Positions 35,827-44,805 of a stretch of DNA of 64,000 bases are shown one piece after another. Made by a program: the position numbers and the translations under genes. The stretch's first letter is position 1; every line of letters begins with the position of its first letter. This stretch comes from Streptomyces sp. TG1A-60 (GTDB taxonomy: Bacteria; Actinomycetota; Actinomycetes; Streptomycetales; Streptomycetaceae), in NCBI RefSeq assembly GCF_037201975.1, contig NZ_CP147520.1, positions 372,001-436,000 on the forward strand, written 5' to 3'. The notes beneath the pieces are model-generated. The model was not told the DNA's origin, did not search any database, and saw nothing but the letters and a program-made list of their open reading frames with translations.

Positions 35827-36999
35827 GTGTCCGGTTGGACCGGTGCGGCGGGCGCGGGGCCCGGCCCGCACAGGTGGGTGGTCGTCGGGAACGGGGAGAA
35901 CCGGCGGGTCGGGCTGTTCGCCGCTGCGGCCGAGGCGGCCGGCGTGGGCGTGCCGCGTGTCGTCGAATGGCGGGACGTGCTGCGCGACGGCGGCCACGAC
36001 TTCGCCGCCGACGAGGTGGTACGGCTGGACTCGCCGGGTGAGAACGCCGAGGTGGACCGGCTGCTGCGGGGCGTCGACGATCCGACTCGGGTGGAGGGCT
36101 CGGCCCTCTGGTACGCCCGGTTCCTGGCCGCGGTGCGGTCGTTGCGGGGCGGGGTGCGGCTGGACGGTACGGCGGATCTGGCGGTGCTGTTCGACAAGCG
36201 GCTGTGCCATGCCCGGCTCGACGCGGCGGGGGTGCCGGTGCCGCCGTCACCCACCTCCGGCGGCGTGCTGCCGGTGCGCGGCTGGGACGACGTACGGGCG
36301 GTGATGCGGGAACACGGCATGCCGCGTGTCTTCGTGAAGCCGGCTCACGGCTCCTCCGCGTCCGGCGTGCTGGCCGTGGAGTCGGCGGCGGGCGGGCGGA
36401 TCAGGGCCACCACCCCGGTGGAGGTGGCCTCCGGTCGGCCGCCTGCCTTGCTGCGGCTGCACAACTCCCTGCGGGTCCGGCGCTACACGGACGAGCGGGA
36501 GATCGCCGGCATCGTCGACGTGCTCGCGGCCGACGGGCTGCACATCGAGCGCTGGCTGCCGAAGGCGTCCGCCCACGGCAGGTCCGCCGATCTGCGGGTC
36601 CTGGTCGTGGCGGGCAGGTCCACTCACGCGGTCGTCCGCACCAGCCGTTTCCCCCTGACCAACCTCCATCTCGGCGGGGCCCGCGGCGATCTGGCGTCGG
36701 TCGTGGACGCGGCGGGCGACCGCTGGCGGCAGGCGCTCGACATCTGCGAGCGGGCGGCGGCCTGCTTCCCGGACACCCTGTGTGTCGGTGTGGACCTGCT
36801 GCCGGCGATCGGCTGGCGCCGGTTCGCCGTCGGCGAGGTCAACGCCTTCGGCGACCTGCTGCCCCGGCTGACCGGGCTGCCGGGCGGCCCCGCGGACGGC
36901 CTGGGCACCTACGCGGCACAGCTCGCGGCCGTACGCGGCGCCCTGTCCCCGCCGCCCTCACACGCCCCGCAGGCAAGGAAAGACCATGCACCCATCTGA
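35827..36999 (+). CDS. STM4014-family protein (ATP-grasp-like)
   Basis: A 390-residue protein. The N-terminal ~100 residues are Rossmann-like (RWVVVGNGENRRVGLFAAAA). From ~125 the sequence has an ATP-grasp outline: DKRLCHARLDAAGVPVPPSP, RVFVKPAHGSSASGVLAVES (nucleotide-binding Lys) and FAVGEVNAFGDLLPR (metal-binding Glu/Asn). ATP-grasp enzymes ligate a carboxylate to an amine through an acyl-phosphate. The substrate is unknown. GTG 35827 has AGGGGGG five bases upstream. The 3' end overlaps STM4013 by 14 bp. Confidence 0.82.
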   Translation: MSGWTGAAGAGPGPHRWVVVGNGENRRVGLFAAAAEAAGVGVPRVVEWRDVLRDGGHDFAADEVVRLDSPGENAEVDRLLRGVDDPTRVEGSALWYARFLAAVRSLRGGVRLDGTADLAVLFDKRLCHARLDAAGVPVPPSPTSGGVLPVRGWDDVRAVMREHGMPRVFVKPAHGSSASGVLAVESAAGGRIRATTPVEVASGRPPALLRLHNSLRVRRYTDEREIAGIVDVLAADGLHIERWLPKASAHGRSADLRVLVVAGRSTHAVVRTSRFPLTNLHLGGARGDLASVVDAAGDRWRQALDICERAAACFPDTLCVGVDLLPAIGWRRFAVGEVNAFGDLLPRLTGLPGGPADGLGTYAAQLAAVRGALSPPPSHAPQARKDHAPI

Positions 37000-37867
37000 C
37001 ACGGCCGACCCGGCCCGCCGGCCGGCCGAGGCCGCGCCGGCGTGCGACCCGAACCCCGACATGAACGCGGTGGTGGGGCGCGACGACCTGCTGCTGCTCA
37101 CCCTCGACACCCTGCGGTACGACGTGGCCGCACGGCTCGCGGCGGAGGGCCGGCTGCCGAATCTGGCCGCCCGCCTGCCGGGCGGCACCTGGGAGAGGCG
37201 GCACGCGCCCGGCAGCTTCACGTACGCCTCGCACCAGGCGATGTTCGCGGGTTTCCTGCCGACGCCGGCGGCACCGGGGCCGCATCCGCGTCTCTTCGCG
37301 GGCCGGTTCGCCGGCAGTGAGACGACCGAAGGGCGCACCTTCGTCTTCGACAGCCCCGATCTGGTGTCGGCGCTCGCCGAGCACGGTTATCGCACGGTGT
37401 GCGTCGGCGGTGTCGGGTTCTTCAACAGGCAGGGGGCGCTCGGCAGTGTCCTGCCGGGCCTGTTCCAGGAGAGCCACTGGGAGCCGGAGTTCTCCGTGGC
37501 GTCACCGACGTCCTTCGAGTCCCAGGTGGCCCGTGCCGAACGAGTCGTGGCAGAACTGCCCGTCGAGCAGCGGCTGTTCCTCTTCCTCAACGCCTCGGCA
37601 CTGCACCAGCCGAACTGGTTCCATCTGCCGGGCGCCACGCGCGAGGCGGGCGACAGCCTGGTCACGCACGCGGCGGCCCTGGAGTACATCGACCGGCACG
37701 TCGGCCGGCTCTTCGCCGCGATGAGTTCGCGCCGCCGCTGCTTCGCCGTGGTCTGCTCCGACCACGGCACCGCGTACGGCGAGGACGGATACACCGGGCA
37801 CCGCCTCGGCCACGAGGCCGTGTGGACCGTCCCCTACAGCCACTTCTTCCTGGAGCCGCCCGCATGA
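36986..37867 (+). CDS. STM4013/SEN3800-family hydrolase
   Basis: A 293-residue protein of the alkaline phosphatase/sulfatase superfamily. The metal-binding LLLLTLDTLRYDVA, a likely nucleophile region GSFTYASHQAMFAGF, and the C-terminal CSDHGTAYGEDGYTGHRLGH with paired Asp/His ligands are visible. No signal peptide is present, so it acts in the cytoplasm, unlike most sulfatases. It may remove a phosphate or sulfate group from a pathway intermediate. It overlaps both neighbours (14 bp with STM4014, ATGA with STM4012). Confidence 0.85.
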   Translation: MHPSDTADPARRPAEAAPACDPNPDMNAVVGRDDLLLLTLDTLRYDVAARLAAEGRLPNLAARLPGGTWERRHAPGSFTYASHQAMFAGFLPTPAAPGPHPRLFAGRFAGSETTEGRTFVFDSPDLVSALAEHGYRTVCVGGVGFFNRQGALGSVLPGLFQESHWEPEFSVASPTSFESQVARAERVVAELPVEQRLFLFLNASALHQPNWFHLPGATREAGDSLVTHAAALEYIDRHVGRLFAAMSSRRRCFAVVCSDHGTAYGEDGYTGHRLGHEAVWTVPYSHFFLEPPA

Positions 37868-39204
37868 CCCTGACGGAGACACCGGTGCGACCGTACCAGC
37901 ACTACGTGTACGCCTACCCGCACAAGACGGCCTACCGGGAGTTGCCCGGCAACCCGCTCCTCGCCGACCTGTGGGCCGCGGAGTCCAGACAGGCGCTGTC
38001 GCTGTACGCGCACATACCGTTCTGCGAGGTGCGCTGCGGCTTCTGCAACCTCTTCACGCGGATCGGTGCGCCGGACGGACTGACCGGCCGCTATCTCGAC
38101 GCCCTCGAACGGCAGGCGATCGCGGTACGGGAGGCGCTCGGGGACGCGGGGCCGGCGCGGTTCGCGAACGCCGCCTTCGGCGGTGGTACGCCCACCTACC
38201 TTCGGGCCGCCGAGCTGGAGCGGCTGTGTGACATCGCCGAGCGGCACATGGGTGCGGACCTGCGGACGATCCCGCTGTCCGTCGAGGCCTCCCCCGCCAC
38301 GGCGACCGGCGACCGGCTGGCCGTCCTGGCCGAGCGGGGCGCCACGCGGCTGAGCCTCGGCGTGCAGAGCTTCGTGGAGGAGGAGGCGCGTGCGGCCGTA
38401 CGACCGCAGCGGCGGTCCGATGTGGAGGCGGCGCTGGCGCGAATCCGCGACACCGGCATCCCGGTCCTCAACATCGACCTGATCTACGGCATCGACGGGC
38501 AGACGGCGGCCAGTTGGCGGCTGTCCCTGGACGCGGCCCTGGCCTGGCGGCCTGAGGAGGTCTACCTCTATCCGCTGTACGTACGGCCGTTGACGGGCTT
38601 GGGACGAGGCGCGGACCCGGAGGTCGCTGACCGCGACTGGGACGAGACGCGGCTGCGCCGCTATCGCGAGGGCCGGGACCACCTGCGCGCGCAGGGCTAC
38701 GAGCAGGTCTCCATGCGGATGTTCCGCCGCGCGGACGCCCCGCCGCAGGGTCCCGACGACTACGCGTGCCAGACCGACGGCATGATCGGCCTGGGCTGCG
38801 GAGCCCGTTCGTACACCTCGACGCTGCACTACTCCTTCGACTACGCGGTCGCCATGCGGGAGATCCGCGGCATCATCGACACCTATACCGCCACCGAGGA
38901 CTTCAGCCGGGCGGTGCACGGCCGCGAGGTCGACGAGGACGAGGCGCGGCGCCGCCATCTGCTGCAGTCGCTGCTCCAGGCGCGGGGGCTGCCGGTGGCG
39001 GACTACCGGCAGCGGTTCGGGTCCGACCCGTACGCGGACTTCCCGGTGGAACTGGAGCGGCTGGCCGGGCGCGGCTGGCTGGCGGAGGCGGGCGCGGGCC
39101 TGCTGAAACTCTCCGCCGAGGGGCTCGCCCACTCGGACGCCGTCGGCCCCGGCTTCTTCTCCCCCGCCGTACGGGCCGCGATGGCCGAGTACGAGCTGAG
39201 GTGA
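37864..39204 (+). CDS. STM4012-family radical SAM protein
   Basis: A 446-residue HemN-like radical-SAM protein. The 4Fe-4S site is CEVRCGFC (CX3CX2C) near residue 53, followed by NLFTR. SAM-binding features include FANAAFGGGTPTYLR, TRLSLGVQSF and PVLNIDLIYGIDGQ. The HemN-type C-terminal domain is recognisable (DGMIGLGCGARSYTST). It is a paralogue, not the oxygen-independent coproporphyrinogen oxidase, because it occurs only in this conserved cluster. ATG overlaps the preceding stop. Confidence 0.88.
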   Translation: MTLTETPVRPYQHYVYAYPHKTAYRELPGNPLLADLWAAESRQALSLYAHIPFCEVRCGFCNLFTRIGAPDGLTGRYLDALERQAIAVREALGDAGPARFANAAFGGGTPTYLRAAELERLCDIAERHMGADLRTIPLSVEASPATATGDRLAVLAERGATRLSLGVQSFVEEEARAAVRPQRRSDVEAALARIRDTGIPVLNIDLIYGIDGQTAASWRLSLDAALAWRPEEVYLYPLYVRPLTGLGRGADPEVADRDWDETRLRRYREGRDHLRAQGYEQVSMRMFRRADAPPQGPDDYACQTDGMIGLGCGARSYTSTLHYSFDYAVAMREIRGIIDTYTATEDFSRAVHGREVDEDEARRRHLLQSLLQARGLPVADYRQRFGSDPYADFPVELERLAGRGWLAEAGAGLLKLSAEGLAHSDAVGPGFFSPAVRAAMAEYELR

Positions 39205-39212
39205 CGGGCACC

Positions 39213-40079
39213 ATGGACCTGACGATCCTCTATCGCGGCCCCCTCGCCTCCTGCGACTACGACTGCCCCTACTGCCCGTTCGCCAAGCGCCGCGACTCGA
39301 CCGCTCGGCTTCGGGCCGACCGCGCCGCCCTGGACCGTTTCACCACGTGGGCGCGGGCGCAGACCGGTGACCGGCTCTCGGTGCTCTTCACACCGTGGGG
39401 CGAGGGGCTGGTGCGCTCCTGGTACCGGCGCGCGCTGGTCGACCTCTCCCACGAGCCGCACATCGACCGGGTGGCGATACAGACGAACCTCAGCTGCCGC
39501 ACCGAGTGGCTGGCGGACGCCGATCCCGCCACGGTGGCCCTGTGGTGCACGTACCACCCGGGGCAGACCCCGTACGAGCGGTTCCTGGCCAAGACCCGGC
39601 GGCTGTCCGGGGCGGGGATCCGCTTCAGCGTGGGGATCGTCGGTCTTCCCGAGCACCTGGAGCACGCCCGCCGACTGCGCCGGGAGCTGCCGGCGGAGGT
39701 GTATCTGTGGGTGAACGCCGCCGAGGGGCGCACGTACACCGACGAAGAGGCCGCGCTGTGGGGTGACTTGGACCCCTTGTTCCACTTCAGCCGCCATCCG
39801 CACCGCTCGGCGGGCCGCCTCTGCCGTACCGGCTCGACGGTCGTGTCGGTGGACGGCGAGGGAACGGTACGGCGCTGCCACTTCGTCAGGGCCGGACTCG
39901 GCAACCTCTACGACGGTTCCTTCCGCGCGGCACTCGCACCCCGCCCGTGCCCGCTGACCGTCTGCGACTGCCACATCGGGTACGTCCACCTCGAAACACT
40001 CCCGCTGTACGACGTCTTCGCGGGCGGTGTCCTGGAACGCGTACCGAGCATGGATGTGCGGGTGACAGGGACCAGGTGA
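39213..40079 (+). CDS. STM4011-family radical SAM protein
   Basis: A 288-residue radical-SAM protein with CDYDCPYC (CX3CX2C) near residue 14. Downstream are SVLFTPWGEG and HIDRVAIQTNLSC, and a C-terminal cysteine cluster (GTVRRCHFVR, PCPLTVCDCHIG) that could hold an auxiliary iron-sulfur cluster of the SPASM type. Two radical-SAM enzymes in one operon suggest successive C-H activations. ATG 39213 is eight bases after AGGTGA; GTG 39201, which overlaps the STM4012 stop, is an alternative. It is the last gene of the operon. Confidence 0.87.
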   Translation: MDLTILYRGPLASCDYDCPYCPFAKRRDSTARLRADRAALDRFTTWARAQTGDRLSVLFTPWGEGLVRSWYRRALVDLSHEPHIDRVAIQTNLSCRTEWLADADPATVALWCTYHPGQTPYERFLAKTRRLSGAGIRFSVGIVGLPEHLEHARRLRRELPAEVYLWVNAAEGRTYTDEEAALWGDLDPLFHFSRHPHRSAGRLCRTGSTVVSVDGEGTVRRCHFVRAGLGNLYDGSFRAALAPRPCPLTVCDCHIGYVHLETLPLYDVFAGGVLERVPSMDVRVTGTR

Positions 40080-40149
40080 CAGGACGACGAAGCCAGGAAG
40101 CGAGTTCTCCATGACCTCAGCGGTCGACAAGGGTGTGGGGACACGTCGT

Positions 40150-40510
40150 CTCCGCCCGGTGCCGGACGCGGCGGTACGGCTGCTGGCAGTCGGGCGGCAC
40201 CGACGGTGCGGTCTTCGAGGTCGAGGTCGAGGACGCGGAGCTGGCGCAGCTGGTGCTTTTGGCGCTGCGCGGCGACTACAAGGCCCTGGAGACGTACGAG
40301 CCGCGCCCCGGGGACCGGCTGAACTGTCCGGTCACCGTCCTGACCGGCGACGACGACCCGGTGACCACGGTGGCGGACGCGCGTGCCCTGAGAGGCCACA
40401 CCGACGGGCCGGCCGAGCTGTGTGTTTCGCGGCGGCCATTTCTACCTCGACGACCGGCCGCGGGAGGTCGTCGGCCTCGTACGGCGGCACCTGGGGCTGT
40501 GTCCCACGGG
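40150..40510 (+). pseudogene. Type II thioesterase C-terminal remnant
   Basis: The frame reads AELAQLVLLALRGDYKALET, RLNCPVTVLTGDDDPVTTVA and ARALRGHTDGPAELCV. After a frameshift near 40420 it continues FRGGHFYLDDRPREVVGLVR. This is the C-terminal half of a GrsT/TesA-type alpha/beta-hydrolase thioesterase, with the catalytic Asp (GDDD) and His (GGHFYL) regions but no nucleophile elbow. These enzymes edit polyketide or peptide synthetases; none is present in the window. Confidence 0.65.
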
Positions 40511-40565
40511 CGGCGGGTTCCCGCCCCCGAGCCGTCACACACACCCCGGACTGTCCGCCGTACCG

Positions 40566-41270
40566 TCACACCCGCCAGCTGTACCGCCGCTCCGGACGCC
40601 CGGCCACCCCGTAGCGCAGCGACACGTCCGCGCTGCCGGTGCTGTGGAAGTACTCCAGGTAGCGGCGGGCGCTGACGCGGGAGATGCCGGTGAGGGTGGC
40701 GCACTCGGTGGCGGAGAGGGTGCCGTCGGCGCCGCGGAGGGTGCCTTCGATCAGTTCGGCGGTCTCGACGCTCATGCCCTTGGGCAGGCCGCCGGCCGGC
40801 GCGGCGGGTGCGGCGGCTCCGGCCAGCACGCGGTCGACGTCGGCCTGACCGCGTACGACGGTGGTGAGCAGTCGGCCGCGCTGGGCGGCGTACCGCTGCA
40901 GCCGGGAGCGCAGCTCCTCGAACTCGAAGGGTTTGAGGAGATAGTCGACGACGCCGTGGCGGACCGCGCCGCGCACGCTGTCGGCCTCCCGGGCGGCGCT
41001 GATGACCATGACGTCGCAGTCGTGTCCCGCGGCTCGCAGCCGGGGTATGACGTCGAGACCGAAGACGTCGGGGAGGTACAGGTCCAGCAGGACCAGGTCG
41101 GGGCGGAGTTCGTCGACGGCCGTGACCGCCTGTTCGCCGGTGCTGGCGACGCCGACGACCCTGAACGGCTCGACGCGTTCGACGAAGGTGCGGTGGACGC
41201 GGGCCACCATGAAGTCGTCGTCGACGACGAGCACGTCGATCGTGCCGGGCGCTCCGTTCGTGCCGCTCAT
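40566..41270 (-). CDS. CitB/DpiA-type response regulator
   Basis: A 234-residue response regulator. The receiver has acidic residues in VLVVDDDF, phosphoacceptor Asp63 in LVLLDLYLPD and Lys113 in YLLKPF. The C-terminal ~70 residues form the CitB-type HTH (LSATECATLTGISRVSARRY). It controls uptake of C4-dicarboxylates or tricarboxylates in this family. The ATG overlaps the kinase stop, so the pair is translationally coupled. The natural target is the divergent TctC gene, 0.17 kb beyond the kinase. Confidence 0.9.
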   Translation of the reverse strand: MSGTNGAPGTIDVLVVDDDFMVARVHRTFVERVEPFRVVGVASTGEQAVTAVDELRPDLVLLDLYLPDVFGLDVIPRLRAAGHDCDVMVISAAREADSVRGAVRHGVVDYLLKPFEFEELRSRLQRYAAQRGRLLTTVVRGQADVDRVLAGAAAPAAPAGGLPKGMSVETAELIEGTLRGADGTLSATECATLTGISRVSARRYLEYFHSTGSADVSLRYGVAGRPERRYSWRV

Positions 41271-43018
41271 GGTGTGGCTCCTTCCGCCACCGCGTCGGTG
41301 AGGTGGCTGACGGTCATGCGGGCGGTGAACATGGCCCCGTCGGGGGTGTTCGTGACCGAGACCTCGCCGCCGTGCCGTTCGCAGACCAGGCGGGTGAGGG
41401 CCAGGCCGATCCCGCGTTCGCCTTCCCGCGCCGCCTTGGTGGTGAAACCGTGCGCGAAGACCTCGCGGGCGAGTTCGGGGGTCACGCCGGGGCCCGAGTC
41501 GCGGACGACGATCTCCACGCTGGAGGCGTCCTGGCGCAGCTCCACCTCGACCCAGGCCTCGCGGCCGTCGGCACCGCCCCAGGGCTCGCGGTCGTCGGAC
41601 ACACCGGTGGTGGCCGCCGCGTCCACCGCGTTGTCGACGAGGTTGCCGATCACGGTCGCCACGTCGGCGGCGTCCTCCGGGGCGAGCCGGTCGAGTGCGG
41701 TGCTGTCGGAGATCCGCAGGGTGACCCGGCGTTCGGCGGCGAGGGACGTCTTCGCCATGAGCAGGGCGGCCACGGTGGTGTCGCGGACGCGTCGGCTGAG
41801 GGTGACGTCGAGGGAGTGGCGGCGCCGGCTCAGCGCGCGGATGTAGTGGACGACCTCGTCCTGCTCGCCGATCTGGATGAGCCCGGAGATGGTGTGCAGC
41901 TGGTTGGCGAACTCGTGCGCCTGGGCCCGCAGCAGTTCGGAGGAGCTGCGGAAGGAGCCGATCTCGCGTTCGAGGCGGGCCAGCTCGGTACGGTCCCGCA
42001 GGGTGGTGACCGAGCCGAGGTGGCGGCCGTCCTTGGTGACGGTCATCCGGTTCATGACGAGAACCCGCCCCCGGCGTATGACGACCTCGTCTCGCTGGTG
42101 GGAGGCGTCTTCCTGCGCCCCGGCCAGCACGTCCCGCAGCCGTCCCTCGACGCCGAGGTCGGCCAGGCTCCTGCCGACACAGTCCTCCGGCAGGTCGAGC
42201 AGGCGCCGTCCCATCTCGTTGACGAGGGTGAGCCGGTGGTGCGGGTCCAGGGCGATCACGCCCTCGGCGATGCCGTAGAGCATGGCCTCGCGGTGTTCGG
42301 CGAGGCCGGCGATCTCGCGGGGCTCCAGGCCGAGGGTCTGCCGTTTGACGCGGCGGGCCAGCAGCCACGAGCCGACGAGGCCGAGGCCGCTGGCGATGCC
42401 GAGGTAGGCGAGGAGGTACGAGGAGGCGCCGCTGAGGCGCTGCCACACGGTCGGGGAGGCCTCGCCGATCATCACCGTGCCCAGGAGCCGGCCGAGGTTG
42501 TCGTTCGTCGCGCCGAGCACGGGCACCTGGGCGACGAGTTCCCGGCTGCCGTCCAGGGTCAGTGGGCCGGACCAGCCGCGGCCCGCGGCGGCGCCCTCGC
42601 CGGTCGGCATGGGGTCGCCGATCACGGTGGGGTCGGTGGAGCTGACGATCCGGCCGTGGGCGTCGGCGACGATGACCGAGGTCACCCCCGACTGGGTCTG
42701 GACGGAGTTCACCAGGGGTGCAAGCGCCTCGTGCGCCACCGGCCGTGCGAGCCGGTCGCGGACCAGGGGGTTGGCGGCCAGCTGCTCGGCGAGCGCGGTG
42801 ACCCGACGGCCCTCGACCCGGTTGAAGGTCCGCGCCGACTGGGTGAGCGAGACCGCGGCGACCGCCAGCAGCACCACCACGACGATGGCGAGCTGGAGGA
42901 CCAGCATCTCGCCTGCGAGGGTATGGCGACGGAACACCACGACGGACTCTTCTCTCGTGCCGACCACGTCGGCGTCTCGCCGCTCAGGTGCGGCTTGTAC
43001 GGTGGGTCGCACAATCAT
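41267..43018 (-). CDS. CitA/DcuS-type sensor histidine kinase
   Basis: A 583-residue sensor. Two membrane helices (LQLAIVVVVLLAVAAVSL near 40; YLLAYLGIASGLGLVGSWLL near 205) flank a periplasmic PDC-type ligand domain (SGVTSVIVADAHGRIVSSTD). A cytoplasmic PAS domain, the HPK5 phospho-His box AQAHEFANQLHTISGLIQIG, and the ATPase boxes NLVDNAVDA, DSGPGV and GERGIGLAL follow. It senses a carboxylate, by family analogy citrate or tricarboxylates. ATG 43018 or 43027 may start it. Confidence 0.9.
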   Translation of the reverse strand: MIVRPTVQAAPERRDADVVGTREESVVVFRRHTLAGEMLVLQLAIVVVVLLAVAAVSLTQSARTFNRVEGRRVTALAEQLAANPLVRDRLARPVAHEALAPLVNSVQTQSGVTSVIVADAHGRIVSSTDPTVIGDPMPTGEGAAAGRGWSGPLTLDGSRELVAQVPVLGATNDNLGRLLGTVMIGEASPTVWQRLSGASSYLLAYLGIASGLGLVGSWLLARRVKRQTLGLEPREIAGLAEHREAMLYGIAEGVIALDPHHRLTLVNEMGRRLLDLPEDCVGRSLADLGVEGRLRDVLAGAQEDASHQRDEVVIRRGRVLVMNRMTVTKDGRHLGSVTTLRDRTELARLEREIGSFRSSSELLRAQAHEFANQLHTISGLIQIGEQDEVVHYIRALSRRRHSLDVTLSRRVRDTTVAALLMAKTSLAAERRVTLRISDSTALDRLAPEDAADVATVIGNLVDNAVDAAATTGVSDDREPWGGADGREAWVEVELRQDASSVEIVVRDSGPGVTPELAREVFAHGFTTKAAREGERGIGLALTRLVCERHGGEVSVTNTPDGAMFTARMTVSHLTDAVAEGATP

Positions 43019-43201
43019 GGCCCTCACGTGCGGTCAGGGAAAGAGACGTGTGGGGGACGTGCCCATAAGGTGACAGGGGCCGTGACCACAACGACCACAA
43101 CCTCCGTTGCCTCCGCAACCGGGCCGGGCCGCCCCCGCCTGGGCACGATGTGGCACAGGTCACTCTCTCTCCTTCGACTCAACCGACAGGTGGTGGCATT
43201 C

Positions 43202-44185
43202 GTGCGGCTGCGCACCCCTCTCGCCCTGCTCGGGGCCGCCGTGCTCCTGATCGTGGGGCCGCCACTGCTGACGACCGGCGGCGGTGCCGAGACCGGCACG
43301 CAGATCCCCGGTCTGCGCTTCATGGTGCCGAACACGCCCGGCGGCGGTTACGACATCACGGCCCGCACGGCCGCGAAGAACGCCGAGGACGCCGGGGTCA
43401 CCGACACCATCGAGGTGTTCAACCTGCCCGGGGCCGGTGGGACGGTCGGGCTGAGCCGGCTGGTGAGCGAGCACGGCAACGGCAAGCTGGCGATGTCCAT
43501 GGGGCTCGGCGTGGTGGGTGCCGTCCGCTCCAACGACGCGCCGAAGACCCTCGCCGACACCACCCCGATCGCCCGCCTCACCGAGGAGCAGGACGTCGTG
43601 GTGGTCGCCAAGGACTCGCCGTACAGGACGATCGACGAGCTCGTCGGGGCGTGGAAGGCGGCGCCAGGCACATTGCCGGTGGGCGGCGGGTCGGCGCCGG
43701 GCGGTCCGGACCATCTGGCGTCGATGCTGATGGCGCGGGCGGCGGGGATCGCGCCGAAGGACGTCAACTACGTCCCGTTCGACGGCGGCGGTGAACTGCT
43801 CGCGTCGGTCCTGGGCAACAAGGTCGCCTTCGGAGTGTCCGGGGTCAGCGAGTACCTGGGCCAGATCAAGGCCGGGGAACTGCGGCTGCTCGCGGTGACG
43901 GGCCCGAAGCGGGTGCACGGGCTGGACGCGCCGACCCTCCAGGAGGCCGGTTACGACGTGGACTTCACCAACTGGCGCGGCGTCGTCGCCCCGCCCGGGC
44001 TCACCGGGGCCGAGCGCGACAAGCTCACCCGGCTGTTCGAGGGGCTGCACGACTCGCCGGAGTGGCAGCGGTCGATGAAGCAGAACGGCTGGGACGACGC
44101 CTTCCTGACCGGTGACGAGTTCAGCACGTTCCTGGACGCCCAGGACAGACGTGTGGTGTCGGTACTGAAGGAGCTGGGGCTGTGA
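43202..44185 (+). CDS. TctC-type tricarboxylate-binding protein
   Basis: A 327-residue solute-binding protein of the tripartite tricarboxylate transporter (Bug/TctC) family: an N-terminal anchor or signal (LALLGAAVLLIVGPPLL), FMVPNTPGGGYDITARTAAK, NLPGAGGTVGLSRL, LPVGGGSAPGGPDHLASML, VAFGVSGVSEYLGQIKAGEL. It captures a carboxylate outside the membrane. GTG 43202 is my preferred start; ATG 43148 and GTG 43082 also fit. The TctB frame starts at the overlapping GTGA (44182), but TctB and TctA are destroyed, so uptake through this system should fail. Confidence 0.88.
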   Translation: MRLRTPLALLGAAVLLIVGPPLLTTGGGAETGTQIPGLRFMVPNTPGGGYDITARTAAKNAEDAGVTDTIEVFNLPGAGGTVGLSRLVSEHGNGKLAMSMGLGVVGAVRSNDAPKTLADTTPIARLTEEQDVVVVAKDSPYRTIDELVGAWKAAPGTLPVGGGSAPGGPDHLASMLMARAAGIAPKDVNYVPFDGGGELLASVLGNKVAFGVSGVSEYLGQIKAGELRLLAVTGPKRVHGLDAPTLQEAGYDVDFTNWRGVVAPPGLTGAERDKLTRLFEGLHDSPEWQRSMKQNGWDDAFLTGDEFSTFLDAQDRRVVSVLKELGL

Positions 44186-44773
44186 CGACGGACACCACCG
44201 GCATTCCCCCGGCACCCGCGGACGAGCGCCGTACTCCTGGCTGCGCGGCCACTTTGAGTTCGGTGTCCGCGTGCTGCCCGCCCACGGCGTCCTGGTCCTG
44301 GCCGACGCGCTCGCCATGGACGTCGGCCTCGCCCGGCGCGGTCCCGTCGGCCCGAGGACCCTGCCGGTCGTGGTCGGCGGCGGACTGCTGCTGATCGCCG
44401 CCCCGCTCGCCGTGGACGGGCCACGCGGCAGCCGCGACCGGCGAGGACGTCGACCTGCCGGGGCCCGCCGACGGGCGGACGGTGCCGCTGCTCGCCGGGA
44501 GTGGGCCTCGTCGGGTGATCGTGCCGATCATCGGCCTGATCGGGTTCGGCATGCGCCGCTATGGCCTGCCGGTGCCGCCCGCCGTCATCGGTGTCATCCT
44601 CGGCCCCGACGCCGACACAGCAGCCGCGGCGCGCCCGGCAGGTCAGCGACGGCAGCGTCACCGGCCTGGTGACCACGCCGTTCTCCGTGACGGTGTGCGT
44701 GATCGTCGCCGTACTGCCGGCCCGGCCGCCGTTGAAGCGGCTGGTTCGACCGCGCAACCGCCGGGGCCGGTGA
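44182..44773 (+). pseudogene. Fused TctB/TctA remnant after internal deletion
   Basis: After the TctB start (GTG 44182) a frameshift near 44225 leads to SWLRGHFEFGV, ALAMDVGLARRGPVGPRTLP and VVVGGGLLLIA, the TctB membrane core. From about 44510 the sequence becomes the end of TctA: IGLIGFGMRRYGLPVPPAV, IGVILGP, then in another frame QVSDGSVTGLVTTPFSVTV. About 400 residues of the 12-helix TctA permease are missing. The remnant cannot form the transport channel. Confidence 0.75.
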
Positions 44774-44805
44774 GCCGGACGCGACGGTGAGCCGCCGCAT
44801 GCCGT

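Noticed and set aside
41303..43147. Upstream in-frame extension of the TctC frame through the kinase gene
   Set aside because: It is antisense to the histidine kinase. The TctC signal segment starts only near 43202.
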